Program-made: the position numbers and the translations under genes
Notes under the pieces: model-generated
Told to the model about the DNA's origin: nothing
Databases searched by the model: none
What the model saw: the letters and a program-made list of their open reading frames with translations, nothing else
Assembly: GCA_029204225.1 (NCBI GenBank)
Contig: CM055114.1
Location: 14,312,684-14,376,683 of the forward strand
Reading direction: 5' to 3'
Length of the DNA: 64,000 nucleotides
Origin: Diphasiastrum complanatum
Lineage: Eukaryota > Streptophyta > Lycopodiopsida > Lycopodiales > Lycopodiaceae
Shown here: positions 46,000 to 56,920 of the stretch, in pieces
Layout: each line of letters opens with the position of its first letter
Numbering within the stretch: position 1 is the first letter of the stretch

Positions 46000-46485
46000 A
46001 TCTTAAAAACAGGTAAATGCTTTCTAGGGCCAAGGCCCAAAGGTAAAGGACTAAGTCCAATGACCTAGGGCCTAGGACCTAGGCGAAGGACCTAGGACCT
46101 AGGCGAAGGACCTAGGTGCAAGGACTAAGGACTAAGAACTAAGACCAAAGGGCCCAAGGCCTAAGACCCAAAGGCCAAGGGCTAAAGACTAAGGGGTAAT
46201 GGCTAAGCACCAAGGGTTGAGAGCCATTGAGTGCTAAGGGCTAAGGGCCGAGGTTAAGGGCCAAGTGCTAAGGCTAATGGCCAAGGGGTAAGGGCTAAGG
46301 GTTGAGTGCCAAGTGTTATGGCTAAGTGTTGAGGGGCAAGGGCTAACGATTAGGGGTTAAGGGTGATGTGCTAAAAATAAGGGCCGAGGGCTGAGGGGCA
46401 AGGGCCAAGGTCGAAACAACATGGCAAGGGCTATGGGCTAAGGGCCACCAGCTAATAGCTAGGGGCTAAGGTTTTATAATTTTGT
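46000..46485. repeat. Degenerate heptamer minisatellite, block 2
   Basis: About 480 bp of GGGCYAA-like heptamers, with a short internal direct repeat ggacctaggcgaa near 46075-46110. Its right end, about 46325-46485, matches 33815-33985 closely. It ends one base or so before the conserved cattagaggag edge of locus 3. Confidence 0.85.
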
Positions 46486-46486
46486 T

Positions 46487-47013
46487 ACCATTAGAGGAGT
46501 TCTCAATATCAAAAAGACCCTTTAAGGAATGCGATGTAGGATATAGAAAAATATCAAATAAAAAAAACAATATTGTTTATTTGCTTGCCCACACCACTCC
46601 CAAGGCCTCCCCAACTCCCAATGATCTAACCAAAGTGTCTATAGTCACAGTTAAGAACTCTTAACAGTTCGTAGTATAACTTGACTAAATTCAAAAATAT
46701 TCCCTCCATTGGTTACGAAAAGGGCAATATTTTCGCTGGATCTAGAATATGACCACCATCCCCAAATTCAAATCAGGAAAAATTGCAAAATGTTTACATA
46801 TGCATTCCTTCCACGAGAATGGAAATATGAGCGCCACCTACCTATTGGAATGAAAAAATGAGCGGCATTTCCAAATTTGAATCAAGCATACAAGCATGGA
46901 GATTGGATTGATCGTACATAGTATATAATATAATCAAAGATGAGTATTTTGTTTTGCTTTATAGAATCTGGTCATAGTACTTTGATGCAACTAATTACTC
47001 TATTATTTTTTTG
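46487..47013 (+). other. 5' flank of locus 3 transposase
   Basis: It matches the reverse complement of 14612-15109. Small indels distinguish the two, such as an extra ttggaatgaaaaaatgagcgg word near 46850. No gene is seen. The left edge (cattagaggagttctc) is the shared boundary. Confidence 0.6.
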
Positions 47014-48950
47014 ATGATGACATTATATCATCTACATGTGGATATCCCTATTGATTTGGCACCTTTGCAGAGAAGAGGACGCAAAGGAATTCAAATATCT
47101 GTTGAGGATGATTCTCGTCACAGGGCAGAAGGAAAAAAGACTTGGATTTATGGATAGATGGAACATTATATCCACAAGATCCAAGCACTTTGACACATCC
47201 CACATTCTCTTCAATAACTCATTTAGTTACATGGATATGCAATGGGCATAGTGGATTACTAGGATATTGTAAAAGATTGCAGAACCATGGAAAACAACTT
47301 TATATGAATAAAGTTCACTTTTTAGAAGGTGAGTTAATTCGGATATCCGCTTATTGTCAGAATAGAGATTGTCATCTCCAAAAGACGTTAGAAGAAAATG
47401 AACAACTTAAAAAAAAATAATGAATCATTACAGAAGATAACAATCAATCTTACAGTCTATTTGTATTGAAAACTTACAATTATTGAAGGATGTGGATTTG
47501 GCAAAGAAGAAAGCTGAAAGTAAGAAGTGAAAGCGACAAAGTTGCAAGGATATTCAAACGCTTTCAAAAGGAGGTTATCAAAATAGAAGGATCCGTGCAT
47601 TCAAGTAAGCATATTCTGAATTTTGTAAGTTTTTCAATGACATTTGGATTTAATTTCAGCTATGGTGATATTATGTTAACTATCTGTTTTTTTTGCAGAT
47701 CTGCATTAGTAGCTCCTCGGAATATTAAAGACAATGCTTCACTAGGAATGTCATTGGGCACAATATTGACTTGCAAATCCACTGAGCGTATCATGATGAA
47801 CAATAGGATTTCAAATGTAAAGTGTAAAATAGCAGAGTCTTTGATGGTGGACATTCAATTTTTTTTAGATAAGACTATAGTTCAGGGTGCTTGTGATTTT
47901 GCAAGTATTAGCAGGGAAGCATATACAACAATATTTAAACTAGGTAGAGAAGCTTTTAAGCAAGTTCAAATTAGAAAAGTCCCAATCCCTAGGACATATC
48001 ACTTGAAGACAGAGAGAGATACATTAAACATAGGTATGCATGAGATCACTGGAACTCCATTTCATATTGTAGAGGTGTATGAAACTGATGGAAGATCGAT
48101 ATTCTATAATTCATCAAACAATTTATTTGTTGATCTAAATTACTTGCTAAGATACATCGTCACATTCTATGATATAGCCTATGAAAAGGTGAATGGCAAA
48201 ATAATCATAGTACTTAAGTTCGATGAGTCAGTAATTGTGAAAGGGCAGAAGATGGAGAGGGTTAGTATAACTCTCATGAATGGTGCTCTATCACAAACAG
48301 AGAACCAAGAAGATTTCAGATTCAGTGTCCAGTTAGAAAATGATATATGGTGGTTGGCAGCGTTTCAGGTAACTAGCCTCATTATTACATTACATTCATT
48401 GAATAGTATTAATACATTGTAGACTAAGTCTGATTAATTCTTTGGACAGGTGCTGAAAGAGGATCATGATATATTATCATGGATATTCTCAAGGACATCT
48501 TATCCTAGGATCATCAAGCACCATATGGATGGAGGACTTCTCAATGTTCCAGGAGTTGGAGACTTCAATGTTGAATGGCACTTAGCAGGTGATTTGAAAA
48601 AATTGAAATGTATGTATAATGTCTCTCACGGTGCTACATCAAAACACCCTTGTTTGTACTGCATGAAAATGGCAGAAGATGTAGCTAGGAGTACATGAAT
48701 TACTAGAGAATATGCAGATCCAAACTGGAAGTCTGTGCTGCCTATCCCCTTAAAAGCTGTGCATGTTTGCACTCTTCATGCAAAAGTTAGATTAATAGAA
48801 AAGATCATTTATCTTCATATAGTTTTTTCTTGGAATACTAAGCCAACATCATTAGCAAAGGAAGCTATCTCTCGATTAGAAGATGTTTTTTCAAAAGCAG
48901 GACTCCATAAAGGACATGTCAAAATTCAAAAAAGATAAAAGCTTTCAAAA
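47014..48950 (+). pseudogene. Locus 3 DDE-transposase-like gene, 3' truncated
   Basis: From ATG 47014 (MMTLYHLHVDIPIDLAPLQ) exons are 47014-47604, 47699-48368 and 48450 to about 48950. Exon 2 is fully open and is the best-preserved core: IVQGACDFASISREAYTTIF, TPFHIVEVYETDGRSIFYNS, KIIIVLKFDESVIVKGQKME (Asp 48222-48224), SITLMNGALS and NDIWWLAAFQ. Exon 3 has FNVEWHLAGDLKKLKCMYNV (Asp 48591-48593), HPCLYC, one TGA, and LHKGHVKIQK, after which similarity to locus 2 ends. The exon with the proposed catalytic Glu is absent. A frameshift near 47140 and a stop at 47418 also break exon 1. No gene X, H3 or beta-grasp gene follows. Confidence 0.82.
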
Positions 48951-49330
48951 AAAGAACCCATTTTTCATTGTAACTTTTGGTAGTACGTTTCACTTTTTGG
49001 GGATTTTATTACTCATAATTGTTTTGAGTCCACATTAAAAATGACATAACTTCTTACTGGTAAGTCCAATTTCAGTGAAGTGTAGTGCGTTTGCTTGATG
49101 AGCACTTTCCAATGATATGTTAGATGACATACTTCCAAGCTACATTGAAAAAGTCATGGCAAGTCAAAAGTATGGGGATTTTATTAATAATAATGTTTTG
49201 AGTCCACATTAAAAATGACAATTTTTTAGTGGTAACTTCAAATTTCAGCGGAGTTTAGTGCTCAAAGGTATTAGTTGAAAATAGTGTATAATAATACAAT
49301 AGTGCATTTTACCCAAAAAAGGTAGAGTCC
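48951..49330. repeat. Imperfect tandem repeat of about 180 bp
   Basis: The phrase ggggattttatta, followed by aatnttttgagtccacattaaaaatgaca and a later atttcagnggagt, occurs at about 48999-49085 and again at about 49177-49260. No gene is seen. The unit begins where the locus 3 transposase loses similarity. Confidence 0.6.
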
Positions 49331-49969
49331 TTGAAAGTCCATGTTGTACCATCAAACCATGCTTTTAGCCACCTACAAAAGACCTTGCAAGGTCTAGTTC
49401 CAGCCAAGACAAGGACAAACATGCAGAAGAACCACGAACATAGGATCAGGGCTCAGATGTAGCCGATGTCGGTGCCCAATACCTGAGCCAGGATAGAGAT
49501 CTGAGCCAAATCCAAGGGGAGTGCCAAGCCTCCACATCTCGCGGCTCGAAATCCATATCTGCCATCTGTGCTTTCCATTGACCGAAGTCCATGGAGGAGA
49601 AAATCAATGAGTTTCTGGCCAAATATCCCCACGATTCCTCACCAGGCGGCTGGCCAAATATCCTCACCAGACGGCTGGCAGTCATTTTTAGTGCAAACCA
49701 TAAAAGGCAACGAGCTACAAGTTCTTCTAGCCCTCAAACCACAGCTAGAGTTGTGCCAGCAGCTGTTTGAGCGAGACCCTATGGCCATCAAGGCCTATGT
49801 CAGTAGTCCACGACAATTACGGGTGAATGCGCATTTCCTCCCCTGCAGGCACCGATCTAAATGGGTGGAATGTGGCACTCCCTTGGACCAGATTACCATA
49901 CAGAATTTCACACGGTTGGAATATGGATGTAGACACCAGAAAGGCTCTCACCTAGTTTTCTAATAAGAG
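49331..49969. other. Unassigned stretch with higher GC
   Basis: Plus-strand frames to about 49963 and a minus-strand frame at 49446-49685 overlap, and neither gives a known domain. The local composition is richer in G and C than the duplication arms. It may be part of the retroelement whose LTR seems to follow. Confidence 0.3.
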
Positions 49970-50446
49970 TTAGAAATCAGTTTTGTTCTGATTCATTAGT
50001 ATAAGCTCTAAATGTGATGATGTAATTAGTGTACAGTTTATTTGGTTTACTGTTTATGGTTGTGATCAGGACGTGGACCATTTGGATATATTGATCGGGC
50101 ACTGATCTCGTAGACGGCTACTTGGGTTTGGCGGGTAGCCACACGTAGGAAAAAATTAGCCATACAGTGATTTTGAGTTCATTATGCTATACTCAGGCAT
50201 GTTCTAGGTTTGTCAGTATATGTGGCCATATTGGCCTAACTCTAGTTTGGCAGGTGGTAGGCCAGTTTAGTGACACGTGTTGAGCCCATGTAGCTTGGGG
50301 TTGCTATATGTACAATGTTTCTTCATGATAGACTTAACTTTTTTTGTGCCATCTTTGAGAGCTTGTGAGTAGTGGCTATGGTGATTGTGTGATGTGATCT
50401 GCATACTGCACTAGATCCTAATAGAATTTCAACTTGGTATCAGAGC
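49970..50446 (+). mobile_element. Probable LTR and primer-binding site of an LTR retroelement
   Basis: TGGTATCAGAGC at 50435-50446 is a clean initiator-Met primer-binding site. The 460 bp before it contain a TATA-like gctatatgtacaatg (about 50302) and G/T-rich U3-like sequence, as expected for an LTR. The LTR start is not defined because there is no second copy in the window. Confidence 0.6.
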
Positions 50447-52575
50447 GTCAGGGTGATGCAGGTATGCACGATCCGGTGGAGCTATGGGATAGCATCTTTC
50501 ACCAGGAAAAATAGCACTCAAAGAGTCTCAGGAGAGAGGACTCCATACAGAGTATCGGCAGTCTGGGTGGCAGGAGACAGCAAAATTCCTTTGATTGGAG
50601 CTTCGGGGAAGATCAGAACGATCGTCGTAGGTGGATTATGGGGAGATTTCACGGAGAAACTTGCAGTTTCGGTGGTTTCAGGGAAATCATCGATGTTGGC
50701 TATGTTATTCACTATCTGGACAGCCGTTTGGCATAACGGGGCTTGCAAGGGATATGCAAAGAGTAGTGATAGAGAGCCATAGCAATTTACAGGATTAGAT
50801 TGGGTGGAAAACTAAGGAAATGTTGTTCTGGTTTCGTGGGGTGTTGGTGGTTTTCTCAAAAAATCAGTCTATTCGGGAGCAATACCGCACCAATTTACAT
50901 ACTGTAAATTGCATCGGATGCCTTGAGGTAGGGCAACCTATGTGAGGCAGGTAGCTGCAAGAAAAAATCTAAGGCTGAGATTGGAAAATGCCCAAGTTAT
51001 TTTTTCGTCTTCTCATGGCTAGGGTTTTTGATGGGAAAACTCTGGATCTTGGTCTGTAGGCAGACTTTTTGGGAGCTGTAAATGGCTACAACTGGGCATC
51101 CCAGCTGGGTGAGGATGTTTGCAAATGTCCGTGGTTGGCTGTGGTGTCATCAATCTGCCAGATTGAGCCATAGCTTCCTTGTGTAAAGAAGCTTTGAAGG
51201 AGGAGAAAGAAGCCTGGATGCGCAGGAAGGTCGCGCGCGTGGTAAAGAGGAGAGGCCCATAGTGCCTTGAAGGGACCCACGGGCCCAGGGCTGAGGATCA
51301 GCATGCGGATTTATGGGCAGTCATCCGATTGAGAGGAAACAAGTCTATGGTCAAGATCTTGCTGATATGGAGTAATGTGGACCGTGGATTTGCAATGAAC
51401 CATTCGATTGGTTTGAAGAGGACCTGAAGGCCCATGAAGTGCAAAAGGCACTTATTTTTCATTAAAAATTTTCATTTTGAATTGTTGAAAGGGACCTGAC
51501 TTTTAAAGTCACTGGTTCTTCATTAAGAAACTTCATGAAGTTATAGTTCAAAATTGCAAAGAAAATGGTTTTGGGGCTAACTATAGCTAGAGGGCACCTT
51601 TTCTGGCCATCCTTGGGCCAAAATGACCCCTGAAATTGGCTGCTCAGAGCCAGCGGACAGAGCGACGTTACAGAGCAGGGAAAAATGCATTTCAAGGAGT
51701 TTTCGTCATCATTCTATTAAGCGGAGTGCAGGTGACCTAGTGATGGGCTACATTTGCCATTTGGGTACCGTAAGGCCAAATTTGGGGCAATTTTTGGCTG
51801 GTGAAACCTACTACATGGCAGTACAATGAGGCATTATCGCTTTGGAATCATTATTACTTACTTTTAACAGAGTAACAGGGTGTTTGGAAGCAGTAAATGC
51901 AGTATGGGAGCGAATGGTACTAGAATTGTGTGGAGAAAGCTAGTATTGGCGACGGAAGTGCAGTTTGGCGGCATGACTACTCATCATTAACGACAATTTT
52001 GAGAGGGCAAGCAATCACAGGTGAAAGGTAGGCATGGTATGCCGATTACAAGTGAAGAGTTCTTGTGATCAGGTTCAACTTTTGGAGCTAGAACCAACCA
52101 ACATCAAGTGGCGCTTTGGGGGAACGCTCTCACAGGTATGATCGGCAGTGGCATTGTCGAGTCAAGTGATAGCTGCATTGACACACACATCTGTAGCTTG
52201 GAAATTTCTCGTTCGGAGGGAAATATCGGCTAGCTTGGAGGTACACACATATTGGTGGTCACAGGTGATGAAAGTGCGAAGTGGTCCAGTTGAAAGCCAT
52301 TGGGCAAGATAGCGGACTTGCATTGGATGAGATGTGTGTGGGACACACAAAAGATGAAGAACGGGTCGATAATCACACTTTGGATGCTCTTGGTGAGTGG
52401 TGATTTCTTCTTCAGTGATTTCAGCATCAAATGGAACTTGGATTTCTTGCTCGATCAAGGGTTCTGGCTCGATTTCCGATTCCTCGTGCAAGTCATTTGA
52501 CATAACTGATGCAATACTTTTGTCTTCAAATATATGTCATGATCTTGTATTGAGTTGGATGACATATAACACTGA
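50447..52575 (+). other. Non-coding internal region after the primer-binding site
   Basis: About 2.1 kb with no gag, protease, reverse transcriptase or integrase motif on either strand, although short open frames occur. It may belong to a non-autonomous (LARD- or TRIM-like) element. Minus-strand words near 52160-52500 (YRPVLHLLCVPHTSHPMQVR) are not recognisable. The stretch ends at the left edge of duplication copy 2. Confidence 0.35.
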
Positions 52576-52930
52576 GGTAATTCACCTTTAACGCTCTCGT
52601 CCTCTTAAGCACACCATAACTTTGGTGTGCTAGAGTGCATTTGCGAGAAATATTATGTGGTGTGAACAAGCCAATCTTCTAAGATGCTACCTTTGGCCTT
52701 GTCTTTTTTCTCACATAGTCTTTTAGAACTTTCATAGAACGCTCAAGGTAGAACATCCATCTAGTGTGCACTGGCCCGACAATGTAAATTTCATCAACCA
52801 AATGCACAAGTACATGAACTTGTATATCCATGAAAGAAGTTGGAAAATCTCTTTCGAACAAGCACACAGTTTCAATCATTTCTTGTTGTTTCGAATGTAT
52901 TTCACTCCATATGATCTCCTTTGAGGTGAT
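52576..52930 (-). pseudogene. CACTA DUF4218 fragment in duplication copy 2
   Basis: It reads MIETVCLFERDFPTSFMDIQ with VHVLVHLVDEIYI, HTRWMFYLERSMKVLKDYVR and a frameshift after KKTRPK. It corresponds to 17410-17760; the more distal DUF4216 part is absent because the duplication ends here. Confidence 0.82.
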
Positions 52931-55900
52931 CCACCTTGTAAGGGAAGCTCCCTAAGATCCTGCTTACAAGACAAAACACAATGAAAAACACTATGGAGCA
53001 ACCACCCAAACAAGTAGAAGCAACCAATCAACTCTAGAAGCTTCACCCCCAAGCCAAGGAATAAGAAGCATGAAGGTAGAGTGAAACCTTCGCAATAAAT
53101 CAATGACCACAATGAGGAGTAGGGCGAGTTTGGCCTCAATATATAGAGCAGAAAGCAACCTAGGCACATAGCCATGCATAGCCCTAAGTTCCCTATAAAT
53201 AGATTCACCTAGAATAGAGTCCTAAGCATGGACCAACTATTCATAGAAATGTTATTGATAACTCTACACATGCATACAGTGTCTCATACCTTGTCTAAAC
53301 TCCATTTAGTGTGTTCTGGGCCTCACAAGGATATTAGTTACTTTCGGGTCACATCCAGTATGACGTGGCATTACTAACAACTTGATTTACTGGAGTATCG
53401 TGTATCTGAATCCTACTCACTGGCCATGGACATAACATTCTTCCCTCCTTAAATTGCTTCTATCCTTAGAAGCTCTCTAAACAGGAAAGAATAACATGAG
53501 TAGTTATTTTAACTTTTCAATGTCCAACTAGAAAATTATTATCCTTAGTCTAACTTTCACAATAGACAAGTACTCAGAGATAATCTCTGCACTGGAGTAC
53601 AACTCAGGTTTGAAAAGTACACTAAGCAATAAATTTCCCATCTGGTTACATTCACCACAAGTTAGTAACATCACCTTCATGTAAAGCACTCACATGAAAC
53701 ATTGGGTGAAATAACATAGCTTAAGAGATTAAAGCTAAAGAAATAATAAAATAATTATAATTATAGTCTGAAATTATCACCAACTCTGATTGGTAATTCA
53801 TAAGCTTTCAAGTACAAATATCCTTAGAATCCATATTCTAAGATATGATAAATCATTTTATTAGAATCTCTAGGAGAATCATTAAGATATAGAATGATTA
53901 AATCTCAACTTTGAGTACACTAAAGAATTCACTTCATTACAAACGTGACTTCTTCTTCAAATATTTTCAATCTGAGTGATAGAAGCTACTATTCTATCGA
54001 AATCCATTTATGCGACAACGATATTCTAGGTTTAAGAAATTGAAACACTTTAACCTTAGAATTTATCCGAATTCCAAGTACATTCCCACAAATATTCATT
54101 TATATGACATAACAGTCTTTCAGAAGAATAACTTCATGCTGGAAAGAAACATATAAATAGTCTGATGTCTTATAAGAAATTATTAAAAAGTAAAGGATTA
54201 ATTAAGAAAGCAAGAAATAGATCTGAGGGCCTCTGATTTTGTAAATAATGAGATACCACATTGGAATCTAGATTAAACCTCAAAATTTTCCAAAATACCC
54301 CACATTTAATCGAATGGTTTTCTTTTTTCTCATATCGCGACTAGGTACTAAAACACACCATTGATCATCAGATCTTTATAGTGCTGGAATTTCCTTTCCA
54401 AAATTACTGATGTCCCATACCATCAGGTTTTCCTTCTAGAAAACCTTTAACGGCCTTCTCCGATATTCCACTGATCATCTAGCTATCCTATAATCCATAT
54501 AGGATATTATCTCTTGTTCCCAAACACTGGAGAATCCATTTATTTGGATGACTGGCATGCCTATCAGATGGATACCACAAATCCACATTTGATTATGTGA
54601 CTTAAACAGAAGAATTAACATGGTTCACTATTACACTTTGAACCTTTCTGGTTATTGACAAGCTCATAATCTGATATTGATGCATCGAATCTAGGGACAA
54701 GCTTCTGTCAACTAACAGATCCAATGTAATCCACGTATCAGATTCCACTTCTAACATCACAATTAACATCCAAAATTGTGGATAACTCAATGGCTACAAA
54801 GATATCAGTTATGAATTTAATTGAATGAATTCTATCCAAGAAATTAATAACGAATGTTAAGCAATTATTTACAGGGATTACCAAAATCCTAACCACGAAA
54901 TACATTTCCCGATCACACTTACTACCTCTGATGTCCACTCTTTTTCCCTCCTTAAAATTTTTAGTTCCCTGAAAATCTATTTCAGCTAAGGTATCAAGAA
55001 GACGTAACGACATTAGTAAATAATTAAAAATTACTTACTATAGGAAAAAGTCCAAAACATGAATTTCATTTCTATCCTGTACCTGGGCTGAATATCTGAT
55101 ATCAAAAATCATTTACTAGTATGTGAAACCATACTAGTCTGATCTTTTGAATATAGTTCACCATAGGATTTTACTAGAAATGAAATCAGTTATGTAATTC
55201 TTATTCCAATAAAATTAGACTGTTTTTTCTTTTGATTGACATGGATGTTTACGTAGAACCACTTATTAGATAATTGTCCATGCTTTGGAATTGTGTCAAT
55301 CCATATGACATCTCAAGCCCTATGCATAAGATAAGTTTCACTCTTCGAGGACTTCTAATGTGGACGATGCATGATTATTGTGGTTTGAGGGAGTGTTCAA
55401 TATTATTGGAATGTTAATTATAATGATTAAGTCTTAGTTACATCTCATAAATATATTTTAAAGTTTCAATATAGTAATGAATATAGATTCTACATCATCT
55501 GGATACAGAGCATGAGCATGCTACATATGTGGCCTGAATTTAAAAACTTGTGATTATGGCACAAACTTGTTGAGAAAAGTGTTGTACAAAAATCATCCAA
55601 AATAACTACCAATCAATAAGACGAGGCATGGGGAAGATTGGAAGACGGCCCTTAATTAATCACACCTCCAACACTATTATGGTTCATCTAGCAAGCAATA
55701 CATTAAGATTTTACTATTATGAGAAAGCAAGTGGCGATCAAGTCTTTACTCAAAATTAGATCTATTATAACATATTTCATCATCTACCACTGGTTGTTGA
55801 CATGCCATTCAAGCTGGGATTAAGGGAGTCATTTGACACACTTGATTAAAATGCTACATGAGGGTAGTAAAATATATCATCATTTAGTAAATATACATTG

Positions 55901-56470
55901 AAAACTTATCATAACGATGAAACTTTTTTATCAAATTTTTTATTGCTAAATCAAACTGTCTTGGAGAATTCACATTGGAATTCATGACAAGCTCTTGACA
56001 CAAAATTGGTAATATGTTAATGCTCCTTAGAATCATATTTATTTGCATTCATTTAAGGAAGTGATTGTCATGCATGATAATACGTTGATTTGAATGTCAA
56101 CATAAGTTTTGTGTGGTCACTTAATGGTAAAGTTTATGTATGAGAGTTGTTGTTATTAGCTCAATAGTTCAACAAGATATATTATGTATGAATAAATGAG
56201 ACATGCTCATGTATAAGGTAAGATGATCATCATGATTCTAATTTAGAAAACATTCACTAGGATAGTAACATGTTTCAAAGAGTACTGATGTGTTCATTTA
56301 CATGGAATTTATGCCAAAATGTCTTGGAATCATTACCTTTCTACAAAACAACATCATCTTTTTAATTAGCTCTAGAATCAACCTCAACCCACACGAGCAA
56401 AAAGTAGAAATCACGTGTCTATACATAGATGACATACGTGTAACAATGTGCAGGCGATGACGATACATAA

Positions 56471-56920
56471 TCACGTGTTTATGTAGCCGTATTTGTCTAA
56501 ATTCCTACAAGAAGACAAGTACTTGAGAGGGACTTGTTTGCATGGTTTGGAGATTGAAATCCAACAAATATGTTTTGTTGGAAGGGTGGCACGGACCATA
56601 AGTGTATCTTGTTCATCCACAGCCCATTCCACATCCACCCTATGTCCATAGTATCGATGTGATGAGGTGTATGTCATTTCTACCTTCAATCTTTTCACCA
56701 ATCCCAAGGCAATGAAAAATGCAAGCGCGCTACGTTGGTACTGGTTGCACGCTGCTCCATAATCCATTGGACTTATTGTTGCTTCTGCTTTCGCTTCATC
56801 AAGGTCCCATGAGTAACAATAAATTTTGAGGCGGTTGTAGATTTCCTCTTGCAAGCACAAAGGCAGCTGCAGAATGTGCTCCTTAAGCTCTAACAAATCA
56901 TGCAATTCAGGTACATCCAT
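56471..56920 (-). CDS. Unrecognised 149-residue protein frame, copy 2
   Basis: An uninterrupted frame starts at the ATG at 56920 (MDVPELHDLLELKEHILQL), includes YCYSWDLDEAKAEATISP, RVDVEWAVDEQDTLMVRATL and CRNLDKYGYINT, and stops at 56471. Copy 1 has a TGA at codon 89. I recognise no family. The composition is ordinary for a soluble plant protein (Trp, Cys and Tyr all used), unlike random AT-rich frames, so it may be a real or recently real coding exon. No promoter or partner gene is evident, and it lies in TE-derived sequence. Confidence 0.4.
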   Translation of the reverse strand: MDVPELHDLLELKEHILQLPLCLQEEIYNRLKIYCYSWDLDEAKAEATISPMDYGAACNQYQRSALAFFIALGLVKRLKVEMTYTSSHRYYGHRVDVEWAVDEQDTLMVRATLPTKHICWISISKPCKQVPLKYLSSCRNLDKYGYINT

